Of a stretch of DNA of 64,000 bases, positions 8,855 through 19,038 are shown in pieces; within the stretch, counting starts at the first letter, position 1; each line of letters begins with the position of its first letter. The translations under genes were made by a program, and so were the position numbers. The notes beneath the pieces are model-generated. The model did no database searches. It was not told where the DNA came from and worked only from the letters and a program-made list of their open reading frames with translations. The DNA is from Lachnospira sp900551945 (lineage in GTDB: Bacteria; Bacillota; Clostridia; Lachnospirales; Lachnospiraceae). The DNA lies in contig DBFCCI010000006.1 in NCBI GenBank assembly GCA_048380335.1, forward strand, positions 22,526 to 86,525, given 5' to 3'.

Positions 8855-9450
8855 TGGACATTTACAGTAGTCACGTTAATAAATTAATAGAACAACTGTC
8901 AAGATTACCAGGTGTTGGGGCAAAAAGCGCCCAGCGCCTGGCATTTCACATTATAAACATGCCTAAGGAAGAAGTAGAGGGGCTTGCTAGTACAATTACA
9001 GACGCAAAGGCAAATGTAAGATATTGCAAAGAGTGTTTTACTTTGACTGATGATGAGATATGCCCAATATGCAGCAATCCTAAAAGAGACCATTCAGTTA
9101 TTATGGTTGTAGAAAATACAAGGGACTTAGCAGCTTATGAAAAAACGGGAAAATATGAGGGCGTATATCATGTACTTCATGGAGCAATAAGTCCAATGTT
9201 AGGAATTGGCCCTGCCGATATTAAGTTAAAGGAGCTTATGAAGCGTCTTGAAGGTGATGTAACGGAGGTAATTATTGCCACTAATTCAAGCCTTGAAGGT
9301 GAAACAACAGCTATGTATATAAGTAGACTTATTAAGCCTACGGGGATTAAAGTTACAAGGATAGCGAGTGGCGTGCCAGTAGGCGGTGACCTTGAATATA
9401 TTGATGAGGTTACTCTTTTAAGGGCATTAGAGGGAAGGACTGAATTATAA
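8854..9450 (+). CDS. recR: Recombination mediator protein RecR
   Basis: 198 aa, full length. Ordered features are a helix-hairpin-helix LSRLPGVGAKSAQRLAFHI (about 15-33), a C4 zinc finger (CKECFTLTDDEICPICSN, about 57-74) and a Toprim domain beginning VMVVENTRDLAAYEKTG. With RecF/RecO it loads RecA on SSB-covered gaps. Only 2 nt separate it from the following JetA-like gene, so the condensin-like set appears to be transcribed with the dnaX-recR operon. Confidence 0.96.
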   Translation: MDIYSSHVNKLIEQLSRLPGVGAKSAQRLAFHIINMPKEEVEGLASTITDAKANVRYCKECFTLTDDEICPICSNPKRDHSVIMVVENTRDLAAYEKTGKYEGVYHVLHGAISPMLGIGPADIKLKELMKRLEGDVTEVIIATNSSLEGETTAMYISRLIKPTGIKVTRIASGVPVGGDLEYIDEVTLLRALEGRTEL

Positions 9451-9452
9451 TT

Positions 9453-10979
9453 ATGAATGTTAATTCTGATATGCTTAGTGATATTATTTCAGGTCATAAA
9501 GAAAGAATGATTAACTTAAAGAAATATTATCCATTTTTTAAGTTGTCAGAGGTTTCATTTTCACAATTAGAAGCTGGAAAGTATGAAGCTCTTGATATGG
9601 GGTATATTTTAATGGCGGTTATTCGTTTCTTTATAGAACAGAATAATTTTAGAGAAAAAGATGTTTTATATAGTGAATATGAAAATTTTGTTATTCAGAT
9701 TATAAAGAATGATTTTCAACTTGAACTTACAATAAGTGATTATGAAAATGTTGCACAGTATATTTTTGATAAGCTAACAAATGAGGGGAAGCCTTTTGAT
9801 TTTGAATACTTTGACCCAGTAGATAGAAAAAAGAAGGTGTCAAGAGTAAGAATTATCGACAGTTATATAAAGGATAATATAGTCAAGTATTCAATAACTT
9901 CTGAGGCAGTTGAGTTTTATCTTGATACAAAAGAGATAAAAGACGAGAGTCGAATAAGTGTTGCACAGCTTTTACTTGAGAAAATGATACGTTCACAAAA
10001 CTTTAGAGGTGGAGTTGAAGTTGTTGCAAGAATAAATGAAGAAGTTAATCGTCTAAAGCTTAAAAAAGATGAAGTTGTTTCTATATTATCAAGTGATGTA
10101 TTTGCAGGACTTAAAGCTTATGAAGACTTCGTAAATACAGGAATGAAATGGTTTGAAGAAGAAGAAAGACTTTTTAAGAAAAATCGTATTCTTATAGAAA
10201 ATGCGTTGAAGAAGTTAAGTGCTAACTCTAATGATGACAGTTCTTACTATAAGACTATAAATGATATATATGAGCTGGAAAATCAGTTAAAAATAGCAAT
10301 GAACCGCCATTTTGAGTTGTTAAAGGCTTGCACAGATATGCAAAAATTAACAGACGACGCTGTGCGTAGAGCAAAGCTTGGAAGACTTAGAAGTCATATT
10401 GATTTTTCAACAGTTTTAAAAGATATGATAAAGACAGATAATGCTAAAACTTTAGAGTGGTTTATTAAACCACTGTTAAAGCCTAAAGTTAAAAAGTTCT
10501 TTGATATAATATCTATTGATGAAGCCCTTACACAACGCATACCACAATCAGAAGTCATCGAGAAAGTAAGTAATGAAAGTGCAAAAGAAATTGTATTTGC
10601 TGATGAATTAGAAGATAGCAGGATAAAAGATAACTATACATTTCTTATGAATAATCTTTTGCAGGCATTTAGTATAAGAAGTGAATTTACATTGGAGGAG
10701 TTTAATATTGCTATGCAAAAAACGTATGGTGATAAAGTTTTGCTTAATGCCGATTATTATTCTTTCTTTGTAAACTTATGCCAGAAGCAAAGATATGAAA
10801 TAAGTGATAAAACAGAAGAAAGTCTATTATATAATATTTTTAAAGATAATAAGAACGTTCATATTAATGGAAATTTTGTATTTGAGATAATTATGAATAA
10901 TACGTCAAAGGTAAAGATAGGAAAGCATTGTGAAATTTCTAACGTATGTTTTAGAAAGGAAAATATTAATGGAAGATAG
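9453..10979 (+). CDS. JetA-like (DUF5716-type) kleisin-like subunit of an SMC complex
   Basis: 508 aa. The sequence and position resemble the family named Wadjet JetA (DUF5716-type), equivalent to MksF/MukF, the kleisin that bridges the heads of the SMC dimer. The N-terminal half carries winged-helix-like segments, and a charged helical region sits at about 215-310 (EEEERLFKKNRILIENALKKL). The start follows recR by 2 nt. The 3' end overlaps the JetB-like gene by 11 nt. Assignment rests on recalled family resemblance plus the JetA-B-C order. Whether it defends against plasmids or acts in chromosome organisation is not known. Confidence 0.75.
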   Translation: MNVNSDMLSDIISGHKERMINLKKYYPFFKLSEVSFSQLEAGKYEALDMGYILMAVIRFFIEQNNFREKDVLYSEYENFVIQIIKNDFQLELTISDYENVAQYIFDKLTNEGKPFDFEYFDPVDRKKKVSRVRIIDSYIKDNIVKYSITSEAVEFYLDTKEIKDESRISVAQLLLEKMIRSQNFRGGVEVVARINEEVNRLKLKKDEVVSILSSDVFAGLKAYEDFVNTGMKWFEEEERLFKKNRILIENALKKLSANSNDDSSYYKTINDIYELENQLKIAMNRHFELLKACTDMQKLTDDAVRRAKLGRLRSHIDFSTVLKDMIKTDNAKTLEWFIKPLLKPKVKKFFDIISIDEALTQRIPQSEVIEKVSNESAKEIVFADELEDSRIKDNYTFLMNNLLQAFSIRSEFTLEEFNIAMQKTYGDKVLLNADYYSFFVNLCQKQRYEISDKTEESLLYNIFKDNKNVHINGNFVFEIIMNNTSKVKIGKHCEISNVCFRKENINGR

Positions 10980-11676
10980 AAATCTTGAAAAAGCTCTTGA
11001 TATAGTGTCAGTATTAATTACAGGTCAACCAATTAGGGAAAATGATGTTAATGATATGCTTTATCAAGAGTATAATAATAATGCACAAGTTTATGACATA
11101 GTTAATATGTCATTAAAGAAAATGAACCTTAATATATATGAATACAATAATGGTCTTTATATAAGTGTTAAAGAAAACAACAATGTATTTGGTTATTCTA
11201 ATGAAGAATTGCGTCAAGAGCTTGGAGTAAAGGTTAATAAAGATTTGTATATGGCTTATTTTGTGATTTATAATACAATAACAGAATTTTATAGCGATAC
11301 AATAAGTTCAACTTATGCAGAGTTTGTAAAAGTTGAAGATGTTATAAGAAATACTGATAAAGCTCTTTTGGGAATTATTGATAAACAAAATGGATTTATT
11401 AAAAATGAAGTTGAAGAAAATAGCTTTAAACAGATTGCATTAAGTTGGGACGAGCTTCCAGTTACAACAATACAAGATGGTGGTATTGTGAGAGCCGCAA
11501 GAAATTCAAAAACAGGTTTTGTAAAAATGGTGTTTAATTTTCTTGTAAAGCAGGAGTTGTTAATTGAAAGTGGAGATAGATATTATCCAACAGATAGATT
11601 TAGAGCTTTGATTGAGAATTATTTTGATGATTATAGAGGTAGACTTGCACAGCTTTTAACTGAAAATATGGAATAA
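10969..11676 (+). CDS. JetB-like (DUF6063-type) KITE-like subunit
   Basis: 235 aa, small winged-helix-type partner equivalent in position to JetB/MksE/MukE. The ATG at 10969 (MEDRNLEKALDIVSVL) has AAAGGA 8 nt upstream; a longer in-frame start at 10930 lies inside jetA without such a site. The C-terminal part, TGFVKMVFNFLVKQELLIESGDRYYPTDRF (about 175-204), reads like the KITE wing in which reading of a DNA-binding helix is followed by a beta wing. It overlaps the JetA-like gene and is separated from the SMC-like gene by a 247 nt gap holding repeat A copy 3. Confidence 0.72.
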   Translation: MEDRNLEKALDIVSVLITGQPIRENDVNDMLYQEYNNNAQVYDIVNMSLKKMNLNIYEYNNGLYISVKENNNVFGYSNEELRQELGVKVNKDLYMAYFVIYNTITEFYSDTISSTYAEFVKVEDVIRNTDKALLGIIDKQNGFIKNEVEENSFKQIALSWDELPVTTIQDGGIVRAARNSKTGFVKMVFNFLVKQELLIESGDRYYPTDRFRALIENYFDDYRGRLAQLLTENME

Positions 11677-11689
11677 TAAAAAACTATTA

Positions 11690-11820
11690 TAGGTGAATTA
11701 AGTAAAAGTACAATTGTATATATTTATATGCCATTATCGAACAAGTATATTCGCTACTGTCATGCAAATATATACAATTGTTATTTTAATGTTGCATTAT
11801 CGTTTATATACTGCTGATAT
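11690..11820 (+). repeat. Palindromic repeat family A, copy 3 (left arm decayed)
   Basis: Internal boxes (agtaaaagtacaattgta, tatgccattatcgaacaagt, ttcgctactgtcatgcaaat, caattgttattttaatgttg) and the right arm tttatatactgctgatat are clear. The left terminal arm is no longer recognisable. It lies between the JetB- and JetC-like genes. Confidence 0.8.
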
Positions 11821-11923
11821 ATTACGAATTTTATTCCGATATAAAATACGAAAACTCAAACTTTACTTTTATTGTAAAATAAATAGTAGATAATTCACCT
11901 TTTAGATAAAATGGAGGTTAAAT

Positions 11924-14900
11924 ATGCCACAGATTAACAGAATAAGAGTCAATAATGTAAAATATAACTTTGGTACGCAAGTTTATGATGACTTTATTAT
12001 GCGTTTTAATTGTAAAAATACTATCTATGACCTTGCAAACGGTGGTGGCAAGAGTCTTCTTATGCTTTTGCTTTTGCAAAATGTAATTCCTAATTGTACC
12101 CTTGATGAGAAACAGCCAATTGAAAAGTTATTTCGTGCAGGTTGTGATAATACAGTTATTCATTCGCTTGTAGAATGGAAGCTTGATTCGTGTTATAGAA
12201 AAGACAACTTTAAATATATGACAACTGGTTTTTGTGCAAGAAAAGGTCATGTAAAAGAGTATGAAAATGCACAAGAAAACGCACAAGATACGTCAGATAA
12301 TGCGAGCATAGAGTATTTTAATTATTGTATTTTTTATAGAAAATTTGGAGATAACGATATTAAAAATCTTCCCCTTGTAAATGATAACGGCGAAAGAGTG
12401 ACATATAACGGACTTAAGGCATATTTAAGAGAGCTTGAAAAGAAAGATTTTAATGTGTCTGTAAAAATATTTGATAGAAAAGGCGATTATCAAAACTTCA
12501 TAAGTAAATATGGTCTGTTTGAAAGTCAGTGGGAAATAATTAGGGGGATTAATAAGACAGAAGGTCATGTAAGAACTTACTTTGAAACTAACTATAAGAC
12601 AAGTAGAAAAGTAGTTGAAGACTTGCTTATAGAAGAAATTATACAAAAGTCATTTAACAATCGTCTTGCAGTTACAGATGATGAAGGAAAGATGGCTCAG
12701 ACACTTCTTGATATTAAAGATAAGCTTGTGGAGCTTTCAAGAAAAAACGATACGATTAACAGTTACAACAATCAGATATCATTAATAAATGACTTTGCAG
12801 AATATATAAAGACATTTAGCGAAATGTATATGAAAAAGGAAGACTTAAAAGTACAGCTTTATGATATGTTCGTGCAAAGTAAAAGACTTCTTAAGGTACA
12901 AGAAGATAATTTACAAAATATAGAAGAAAAGATTGATAATACAGAAAAGTTAAGGCTAAATGAGCAAAGAAAAGTTCAGACAGCACAAGTAATGACAGAG
13001 CAAAGCTCATTAAATTCAATAGAAGGTCTTATAAAAGAAAAAGAAAAGCTAAAAGCAGATAATTATAAAAGTTATAAGGAATTAGTAGAAAAACTTAAAT
13101 TAATGGAGTCAGCAAATGATTATAACGATTATAAGAATTATCAAAAAGCACTTTATGAAGCTGAACTTATTGTAAAAAACCGTATGCGTGATAACAGCGA
13201 GTTGATAAAAGAATTAAAAGATATTGTTAATGTATATAAAGCTTGTTATGACGTAAAGCTTGATAAACTTAAAAATGAACAACAGGCTATGTTATTACAG
13301 TCAAAAGAGCATGAGGACAATTACAATCAGTATCAAGAAAGTGAAATGCAGCTTGAAAAGACAATTGCTTCTTCAGAAAGTATGACAACTTATATTAAAA
13401 GTGAGATACAAAAAGAAGAAAAAGAACAAAGTGCATTAATGATTGATACAGACCTTATTGTGTCAGAAAATGTAATAGAGCTACAGAAAGAAAATGACAA
13501 ACTTATTGAAAAAATCAGACATGAATATGACGATATAATAAAGGATTATAATAAAATAAGTAATGACTTAAATAGCACAAAACAAGAATTGTCAGCAGTT
13601 GTGGCAATGAGTAATTATTTTACAGAACAGTTAAAAAATATAAATGAAAAAGAAGCTGTTACAAAAAAAGATATTACTCGAATTGAGCAATTAAAAAAGA
13701 TATATTTAATAAGTAATATAAAAGACCTTTTAGAAGTTATATATGACAATTATAAACAAACTGAGCGAAGTATTATAACTCTTGAAAGTGAAGAAAAAAG
13801 TCTTAATACATTTATTGAAAATGCTAAAAAAGGTGAGTATTCATTTGATGAGCCAATGATAAATAAATTAAGAACTTATCTTAATATGCACTATAAAGAT
13901 TGTATTATTGGTGGGCATGAATGGGTAAGAAAGCTTGATGAGCCTACTAGAATAAAGCTTACAAGAAAAGTACCATTTATTGAATATGCTTTTATAGTAA
14001 CTAAAGATTTTGAAAAAATCGGACATGATAAAGTGCTGTCAGACTTTTATCGAAGTGCATATATAGTTCCAATTGTAAGTGTTGATATTCTTAATACTGT
14101 AGATGAAGATATAAACAATGAAATAAATACAGCGCATATTGCATTTGCAGGCAAAGATTTATCATTTTTATATGATAAAAATAGATGTGAAGCACAGATA
14201 AAAACGGCTTATGAAGAACTAGAAGAAGTACAGTTAAAGCTTAAAAAGGCGAAAGATAATAAAAATGCTTTGTGGGACGATTATACATTTGTAACAAAAC
14301 AAATAGCTATTAGTGATATATCAGATATTGAAAAATCAGAAGCTATAAATAATCGTATTAAGGAAAATGAAAAAAAGAAGCTTGAACTCGAAAAAAGGTG
14401 TGAGAGTTTTTTGGCAGTTCTTGAAAGCAATCAAATACAACAAAATGAGTTAAAATCTAAAAAAGAAAAGCTTGATAAGAAAAGTGATTTAATAAAAAGT
14501 ATTATATTACTCAACAGCTCTATATCAGAAAAGTATCAACGCCTTGAAGCAGAAAAAAATTTACAAAAAGATTGTAAAGAGAAGTTAAGACAGTTAAAAA
14601 TTGATAAAGATAATCAGCATAAATTGATTGAAAGTAATGAAGTAGTTCTTGAAAATATTAAGGATAGTATAGCACATTTAGAGTCTGTCTGGGAAAATAT
14701 GAGAAGTTATGAAGACCAGACAGATTATAACAGTAGAGAAGTTATAGATGTAGATAAATGTGATATAGATGAGCTTGAAAGTAAATATATAGCAATTAAA
14801 GCTGCGCTTGATGGAAAGAATACAGACCTTGCTGATAAAGAAGCACTTGTAAATCATTACAGACAGTCAATGAATAAATGTAAACATTCAATAGAGTACA

Positions 14901-16390
14901 GAGGAAGTTCTTTTGATGAGATACAAGAAATGTTTAACGCAGGAAATATATCTGTGTGTAGTGTTTCAGAACTTGAAAATATTAAAGTTAAGATTAAAGA
15001 CGTTGAAAAAAAGATAAATGAAATTGATTTAGAATTAGATTCACAAAATGCTTTGATGAACCGTCTTGAAGGAAGTATTGCACATGGAGTACGACAGATT
15101 GAAGAAAAATTTGGAGTGTTTGAAAAGTTTGCTTGCGATAACATTGACAGTTTTATAGCGCAGCATAAGGAGTATATAAAAGAACTTGCCGAGAATATAA
15201 CAAAGGCTGAAAAACAGCAAAAGGCAATAGAAAAAGAAATGCGTCACCTTATGGTTATTGAAAAAGACCTTGAAAGAATTGTAGAAGATATAGGAATGAG
15301 CATTGATATAAATATACAAAAATTAGACACAGATAATGTTTATAATAAAGACAATGTCTGTATAGATATTAGCGAATATGAAGCTGTACAAAAAGAGTTT
15401 AATAAATTGACAAAGCTTGAATTTAAAAAGCAAGATGAATTTAATAAAAATAAAACAGCATTAATTGAAAAGCTAGAAAAAATTGATGGAATTGAACTTG
15501 CACAAGAAATTAAGTTGTCAGTAAATCTTCCAAAAAATGAAAATGATACAATTGAACTTGTTGAAAGATTAAAAGAAACTAATACATTTATACAGCTTGA
15601 AAAAGAAAGAGTAGCTAAAGGTATTGAAGATATGGAAAAGATTAAGGCTAACTTTGAAAATCGTTGTATACAAATATGTAGCAATGTTAAAACAGAGCTT
15701 GATAGACTTTCTAAATTATCAGATATTACAATGGATAAAGAAGTTATATCAATTATAGGGCTTAATATTCCATATATAAAGGAAGAACTTTATAAACAAA
15801 AAATGTCAGAGTATATTGATGCAACAATACTTACAGCAGAAGGGCTTAAAGATACACAAGAAAGATTAAAATATATAAGAAGCCGTCTTGCATGGAAAAG
15901 ATTGTTTTCTGTCATTGTTACAGATATGAATAGTATTAGAGTTAATCTTTATAAAAGAGAACGAATTAAAGATATGAGCCGTTATCTAAGATATGAGGAA
16001 GCAGTAGGTTCAACAGGACAGTCACAAGGAATATATATTCAATTTCTTATTGCAATTATTAATTATATTTCAAGTATTAATGCAGTAGGAGCTGACAGTA
16101 AAATATTAGGTAAAACTATCTTTATCGACAATCCTTTTGGTGCGGCAAAGGATATATATATATGGGAGCCTATCTTTAAACTTTTAAAGACTAATCATGT
16201 ACAGCTTATTGTGCCAGCAAGAGGGGCTACACCTGCTATAACAGGCAGGTTTGATGTTAATTATATATTGGGTCAAAAGCTTGTAAGTAATAAGCAACAA
16301 ACTGTTGTTATTGATTATTATAGTCAAGCAGATAATGAAGAACTTGAGTATACAAAAATGAACTATGAACAGACCACATTAAAGTTTTAA
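11924..16390 (+). CDS. JetC/MukB-like SMC ATPase
   Basis: 1488 aa with SMC architecture. The N-terminal head has the P-loop LANGGGKSLL (about 37-46). Long Glu/Lys/Asp-rich coiled coils span about 270-625 and 790-1290. Between them is a small hinge-like globular domain (about 630-760, with CIIGGHEWVRKLDEPTRIK). The C-terminal head has an ABC signature variant GSTGQSQG (1362-1369) and Walker B TIFIDNPFG (1399-1407). The residue after the Walker B Asp is Asn, where the catalytic Glu usually is. It matches the JetC/MksB/MukB class by order and shape. Start ATG has GGAGG 8 nt upstream. No JetD-type Toprim nuclease gene follows. Confidence 0.8.
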   Translation: MPQINRIRVNNVKYNFGTQVYDDFIMRFNCKNTIYDLANGGGKSLLMLLLLQNVIPNCTLDEKQPIEKLFRAGCDNTVIHSLVEWKLDSCYRKDNFKYMTTGFCARKGHVKEYENAQENAQDTSDNASIEYFNYCIFYRKFGDNDIKNLPLVNDNGERVTYNGLKAYLRELEKKDFNVSVKIFDRKGDYQNFISKYGLFESQWEIIRGINKTEGHVRTYFETNYKTSRKVVEDLLIEEIIQKSFNNRLAVTDDEGKMAQTLLDIKDKLVELSRKNDTINSYNNQISLINDFAEYIKTFSEMYMKKEDLKVQLYDMFVQSKRLLKVQEDNLQNIEEKIDNTEKLRLNEQRKVQTAQVMTEQSSLNSIEGLIKEKEKLKADNYKSYKELVEKLKLMESANDYNDYKNYQKALYEAELIVKNRMRDNSELIKELKDIVNVYKACYDVKLDKLKNEQQAMLLQSKEHEDNYNQYQESEMQLEKTIASSESMTTYIKSEIQKEEKEQSALMIDTDLIVSENVIELQKENDKLIEKIRHEYDDIIKDYNKISNDLNSTKQELSAVVAMSNYFTEQLKNINEKEAVTKKDITRIEQLKKIYLISNIKDLLEVIYDNYKQTERSIITLESEEKSLNTFIENAKKGEYSFDEPMINKLRTYLNMHYKDCIIGGHEWVRKLDEPTRIKLTRKVPFIEYAFIVTKDFEKIGHDKVLSDFYRSAYIVPIVSVDILNTVDEDINNEINTAHIAFAGKDLSFLYDKNRCEAQIKTAYEELEEVQLKLKKAKDNKNALWDDYTFVTKQIAISDISDIEKSEAINNRIKENEKKKLELEKRCESFLAVLESNQIQQNELKSKKEKLDKKSDLIKSIILLNSSISEKYQRLEAEKNLQKDCKEKLRQLKIDKDNQHKLIESNEVVLENIKDSIAHLESVWENMRSYEDQTDYNSREVIDVDKCDIDELESKYIAIKAALDGKNTDLADKEALVNHYRQSMNKCKHSIEYRGSSFDEIQEMFNAGNISVCSVSELENIKVKIKDVEKKINEIDLELDSQNALMNRLEGSIAHGVRQIEEKFGVFEKFACDNIDSFIAQHKEYIKELAENITKAEKQQKAIEKEMRHLMVIEKDLERIVEDIGMSIDINIQKLDTDNVYNKDNVCIDISEYEAVQKEFNKLTKLEFKKQDEFNKNKTALIEKLEKIDGIELAQEIKLSVNLPKNENDTIELVERLKETNTFIQLEKERVAKGIEDMEKIKANFENRCIQICSNVKTELDRLSKLSDITMDKEVISIIGLNIPYIKEELYKQKMSEYIDATILTAEGLKDTQERLKYIRSRLAWKRLFSVIVTDMNSIRVNLYKRERIKDMSRYLRYEEAVGSTGQSQGIYIQFLIAIINYISSINAVGADSKILGKTIFIDNPFGAAKDIYIWEPIFKLLKTNHVQLIVPARGATPAITGRFDVNYILGQKLVSNKQQTVVIDYYSQADNEELEYTKMNYEQTTLKF

Positions 16391-16402
16391 AAATAAAGTA
16401 TT

Positions 16403-16457
16403 ATTGTAGTAAACAACTCTTAAAATTAAATAAATCAATGTGAGTTGTGTTTACAAT
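16403..16457 (+). terminator. Hairpin after the SMC-like gene
   Basis: gtaaacaactc at 16409-16419 pairs with gagttgtgtttac at about 16442-16454. The T-run after it is poor, so it may be a weak terminator or an RNA-processing hairpin rather than a strict stop. A second small hairpin (acactaaaaa / tttttagtgt) lies at about 16474-16509. Confidence 0.4.
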
Positions 16458-16558
16458 AAATGTTTGCTGTGATACACTAAAAATATATGCTCAGTGCATT
16501 TTTTAGTGTGATTTAAGACATTGAGGGGTATAAAATATCAGAAAAGGTGGCGCTAGTT

Positions 16559-19021
16559 TTGGATAAGTATGAATTTAATATAAAAGTAGACCAAATTAAA
16601 AAACTTGCTTCTAAAAAAGAGTATAAAGAAGCAGCAAAGATAGCTAGTTCAATGAATTGGCAGAAAGTAAAAGACTGGCCGACTCTGGCTACAATTATTA
16701 ATGTACAAGAAGCGGCTGGCGATTTACTTGAAGCTAGGGATATGGCAATTCTTGCTTACAATCGTAATCTTGGTGGAAGAAAGCTTGTATATAAACTTAC
16801 TGAGTTACTTATTAAGTTAGAAGATTTTGAAAATGCAGAAGAACTTTACGATGAATATGAAAGAATGGCACAGCATGATGTCAATAGATTTATATTGTAT
16901 TATGAGTTAAGAAAAGCACAAAAGGCTTCTGACAATGAGCTTGTAGAAATACTTGAAGACTACCGAGAACATGAGATTGACGAGAAGTATATGTATGAGC
17001 TTGCAAAGTTATATTTTAATACAGGAAGAAGAGAAGAATGTATTAAAATATGTGATGACCTTGTATTGTGGTTTCACGATGGAATATATGTAGAAAATGC
17101 AATCAAGTTAAAACAAGAATATGGAGTGGCTCTTACAAATGCACAAAAGAGTATTCTTGAAAGTGCAGTAAAACGAAAGAATGATAAAGAAATAACAAAA
17201 GAAGAACTCTTTAAGCAGCAACAAGAGCTTGTAAGAATACAGCAAGACGATGTTGAAGAAGAATTAATGCGTGACGAACTTAAAGAAAATGAGTCACAAA
17301 GTGGAATAAAAGGATTTTTTAAGAAAGCTTTTTCAGGATTTCAAGGTGAAAAAGAAAGTATCCTTAAAGATAGTGAAGAAGATAGTGATTATATAATTTC
17401 ATTAGACAATAATGAGCAATCAACTAATGCTAAAGAAGATATTAGAAAAATCACGCAGGCAGTACAAGAAAAGAGTAATATAAGCGACAATATTGGTGAA
17501 GATGATAATATCAACAAGGCATCATTATCACTTCGTGATATGATAGAAAGTGCTAAAAAGCAAGTAGAAGAAAATTGTGCGCAGGTAAGTCGTGGAGTTG
17601 ATATAGTAGATGTTTCACAAGATACTACAAATAATAAAAATAATAATATAGCTAGTAGTAATAACAACTCTTATAGTTCACATCAGATACAACAAGAGCT
17701 AGTAGCTAATCTTAATAAGTTTATGCAGGAAGATGAAAAAGAAGTTGAAGCTTTAAGGCCACAACCAGTTGCAGATGAAAATAAAGACACAAATTCAGAT
17801 AACGACCAGATAGAAGGTCAGTTAAGTCTTGCTGATTGGGTGGAAACTGTTCGTGAAGAAAAGTATGGCAATCAACATACTAAAGAATTTTCTAAAGCAG
17901 AATTAGAAAGAATGCTTGATGAAAAAGAAGAAAAGAGTGCTGCATATGAAAAGCTTATAGAAGAACAGAAAGCTCGTGCAAAGGCAGAAGGTACTGACTT
18001 TGATGAAGTAAAGGCAATATACGATGCACAAGTAAAATTAATGATAAATGCGGCAAAGACAGACCTTGCAATAAGAACTGGAAAAGCGACAGCAAAACTT
18101 GAAGCACAAGCTGAGAAGATAAAAAATGAAAATGCACCACAAGATAATATCAATTATCAGAACATTTATAATCAATCAGGTGCAGGTAAATTTACAAGAA
18201 TTAACAGTAATTCTTTTGATAATGTTGATGACCTTGATGAAGTTATAGAAGATGATAAGAAGCTACCACCTGAACTTGCAACTATATTTAAAAAATATAA
18301 AGAAATGCCAGGACTTGAAAGACAGCTTGCAATGCTTTTTGAAGCCTATGAAAAGGAAATGCAGATAAGTACTTCCGCATTTGGTAATATTATTATTTCT
18401 GGTAATTCAAGCTCAGATAAGACAGACCTTGCAAGAACAATAATAAGAGCAGTTAATTACCTTTATCCTGACAATCAGAAAAAGATTGCAAAAACGACGG
18501 GAGATAGTATTAATCACAGAGGGCTTGCAAAGGCTATGCACAAGTTAAAAGGAACAGCTCTTATTGTTGAAGGAGCGGGTGTTATACAGCCTAAGCGTAT
18601 AAATGAAGTACTTGAATGTTTACAGCAAAATACTGAAAGAATGATAGTTATATTTGAAGACTCTGACGCAGAGATGAATGTACTTATTAACTTTAATCCT
18701 GAGCTTACAAGAACATTTAACCATAGAATTGTACTTAAACAGTATACAGTTAATGAACTTGTTGAGATGGCAAGAAAATATGCAAGGAAAAGACAATTTG
18801 AAGTTGATGATGATGCATTACTTGAGTTATATCTTAAGATTGACAAACTTCATTCAATGAACGATAATATTAAGCTAGATGATATAAAAGAGATAATTAA
18901 TAAAGCAATCCAAAATTCTGAAAAGAGAGCTTCTAGAAAAATATTTGGAAGTCTTAAAAAGAAAAGAAGTGATGGTGGAAATGTAACATTTCTATCAGAA
19001 GCAGATTTCAAAGATTTATAA
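16559..19021 (+). CDS. TPR-containing protein with degenerate AAA+ domain
   Basis: About 820 aa. The N-terminal 200 residues are helical TPR-like repeats (AAKIASSMNWQKVKDW, LLEARDMAILAYNRN, FENAEELYDEYERM). A charged, partly low-complexity middle follows. The C-terminal AAA+ domain resembles the CbbX/SpoVK class but is degraded: the P-loop is GNSSSDKT (about 615-622, Asp for the last Gly) and the Walker B region reads TALIVEGAGVI, without DE. I prefer the TTG at 16559 (MDKYEFN..., AAAGGTGG 8 nt upstream) to the GTG at 16547, which overlaps that site. Found after the JetABC-like genes. Function unknown; a scaffold or accessory role is inference. Confidence 0.7.
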   Translation: MDKYEFNIKVDQIKKLASKKEYKEAAKIASSMNWQKVKDWPTLATIINVQEAAGDLLEARDMAILAYNRNLGGRKLVYKLTELLIKLEDFENAEELYDEYERMAQHDVNRFILYYELRKAQKASDNELVEILEDYREHEIDEKYMYELAKLYFNTGRREECIKICDDLVLWFHDGIYVENAIKLKQEYGVALTNAQKSILESAVKRKNDKEITKEELFKQQQELVRIQQDDVEEELMRDELKENESQSGIKGFFKKAFSGFQGEKESILKDSEEDSDYIISLDNNEQSTNAKEDIRKITQAVQEKSNISDNIGEDDNINKASLSLRDMIESAKKQVEENCAQVSRGVDIVDVSQDTTNNKNNNIASSNNNSYSSHQIQQELVANLNKFMQEDEKEVEALRPQPVADENKDTNSDNDQIEGQLSLADWVETVREEKYGNQHTKEFSKAELERMLDEKEEKSAAYEKLIEEQKARAKAEGTDFDEVKAIYDAQVKLMINAAKTDLAIRTGKATAKLEAQAEKIKNENAPQDNINYQNIYNQSGAGKFTRINSNSFDNVDDLDEVIEDDKKLPPELATIFKKYKEMPGLERQLAMLFEAYEKEMQISTSAFGNIIISGNSSSDKTDLARTIIRAVNYLYPDNQKKIAKTTGDSINHRGLAKAMHKLKGTALIVEGAGVIQPKRINEVLECLQQNTERMIVIFEDSDAEMNVLINFNPELTRTFNHRIVLKQYTVNELVEMARKYARKRQFEVDDDALLELYLKIDKLHSMNDNIKLDDIKEIINKAIQNSEKRASRKIFGSLKKKRSDGGNVTFLSEADFKDL

Positions 19022-19038
19022 AATATATGAAAGGAAAA

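Noticed and set aside
17872..18153. Hydrophobic Ser/Ala-rich minus-strand open frame inside the TPR/AAA+ gene.
   Set aside because: Antisense shadow of a Glu/Lys-rich coiled region; no start signal.
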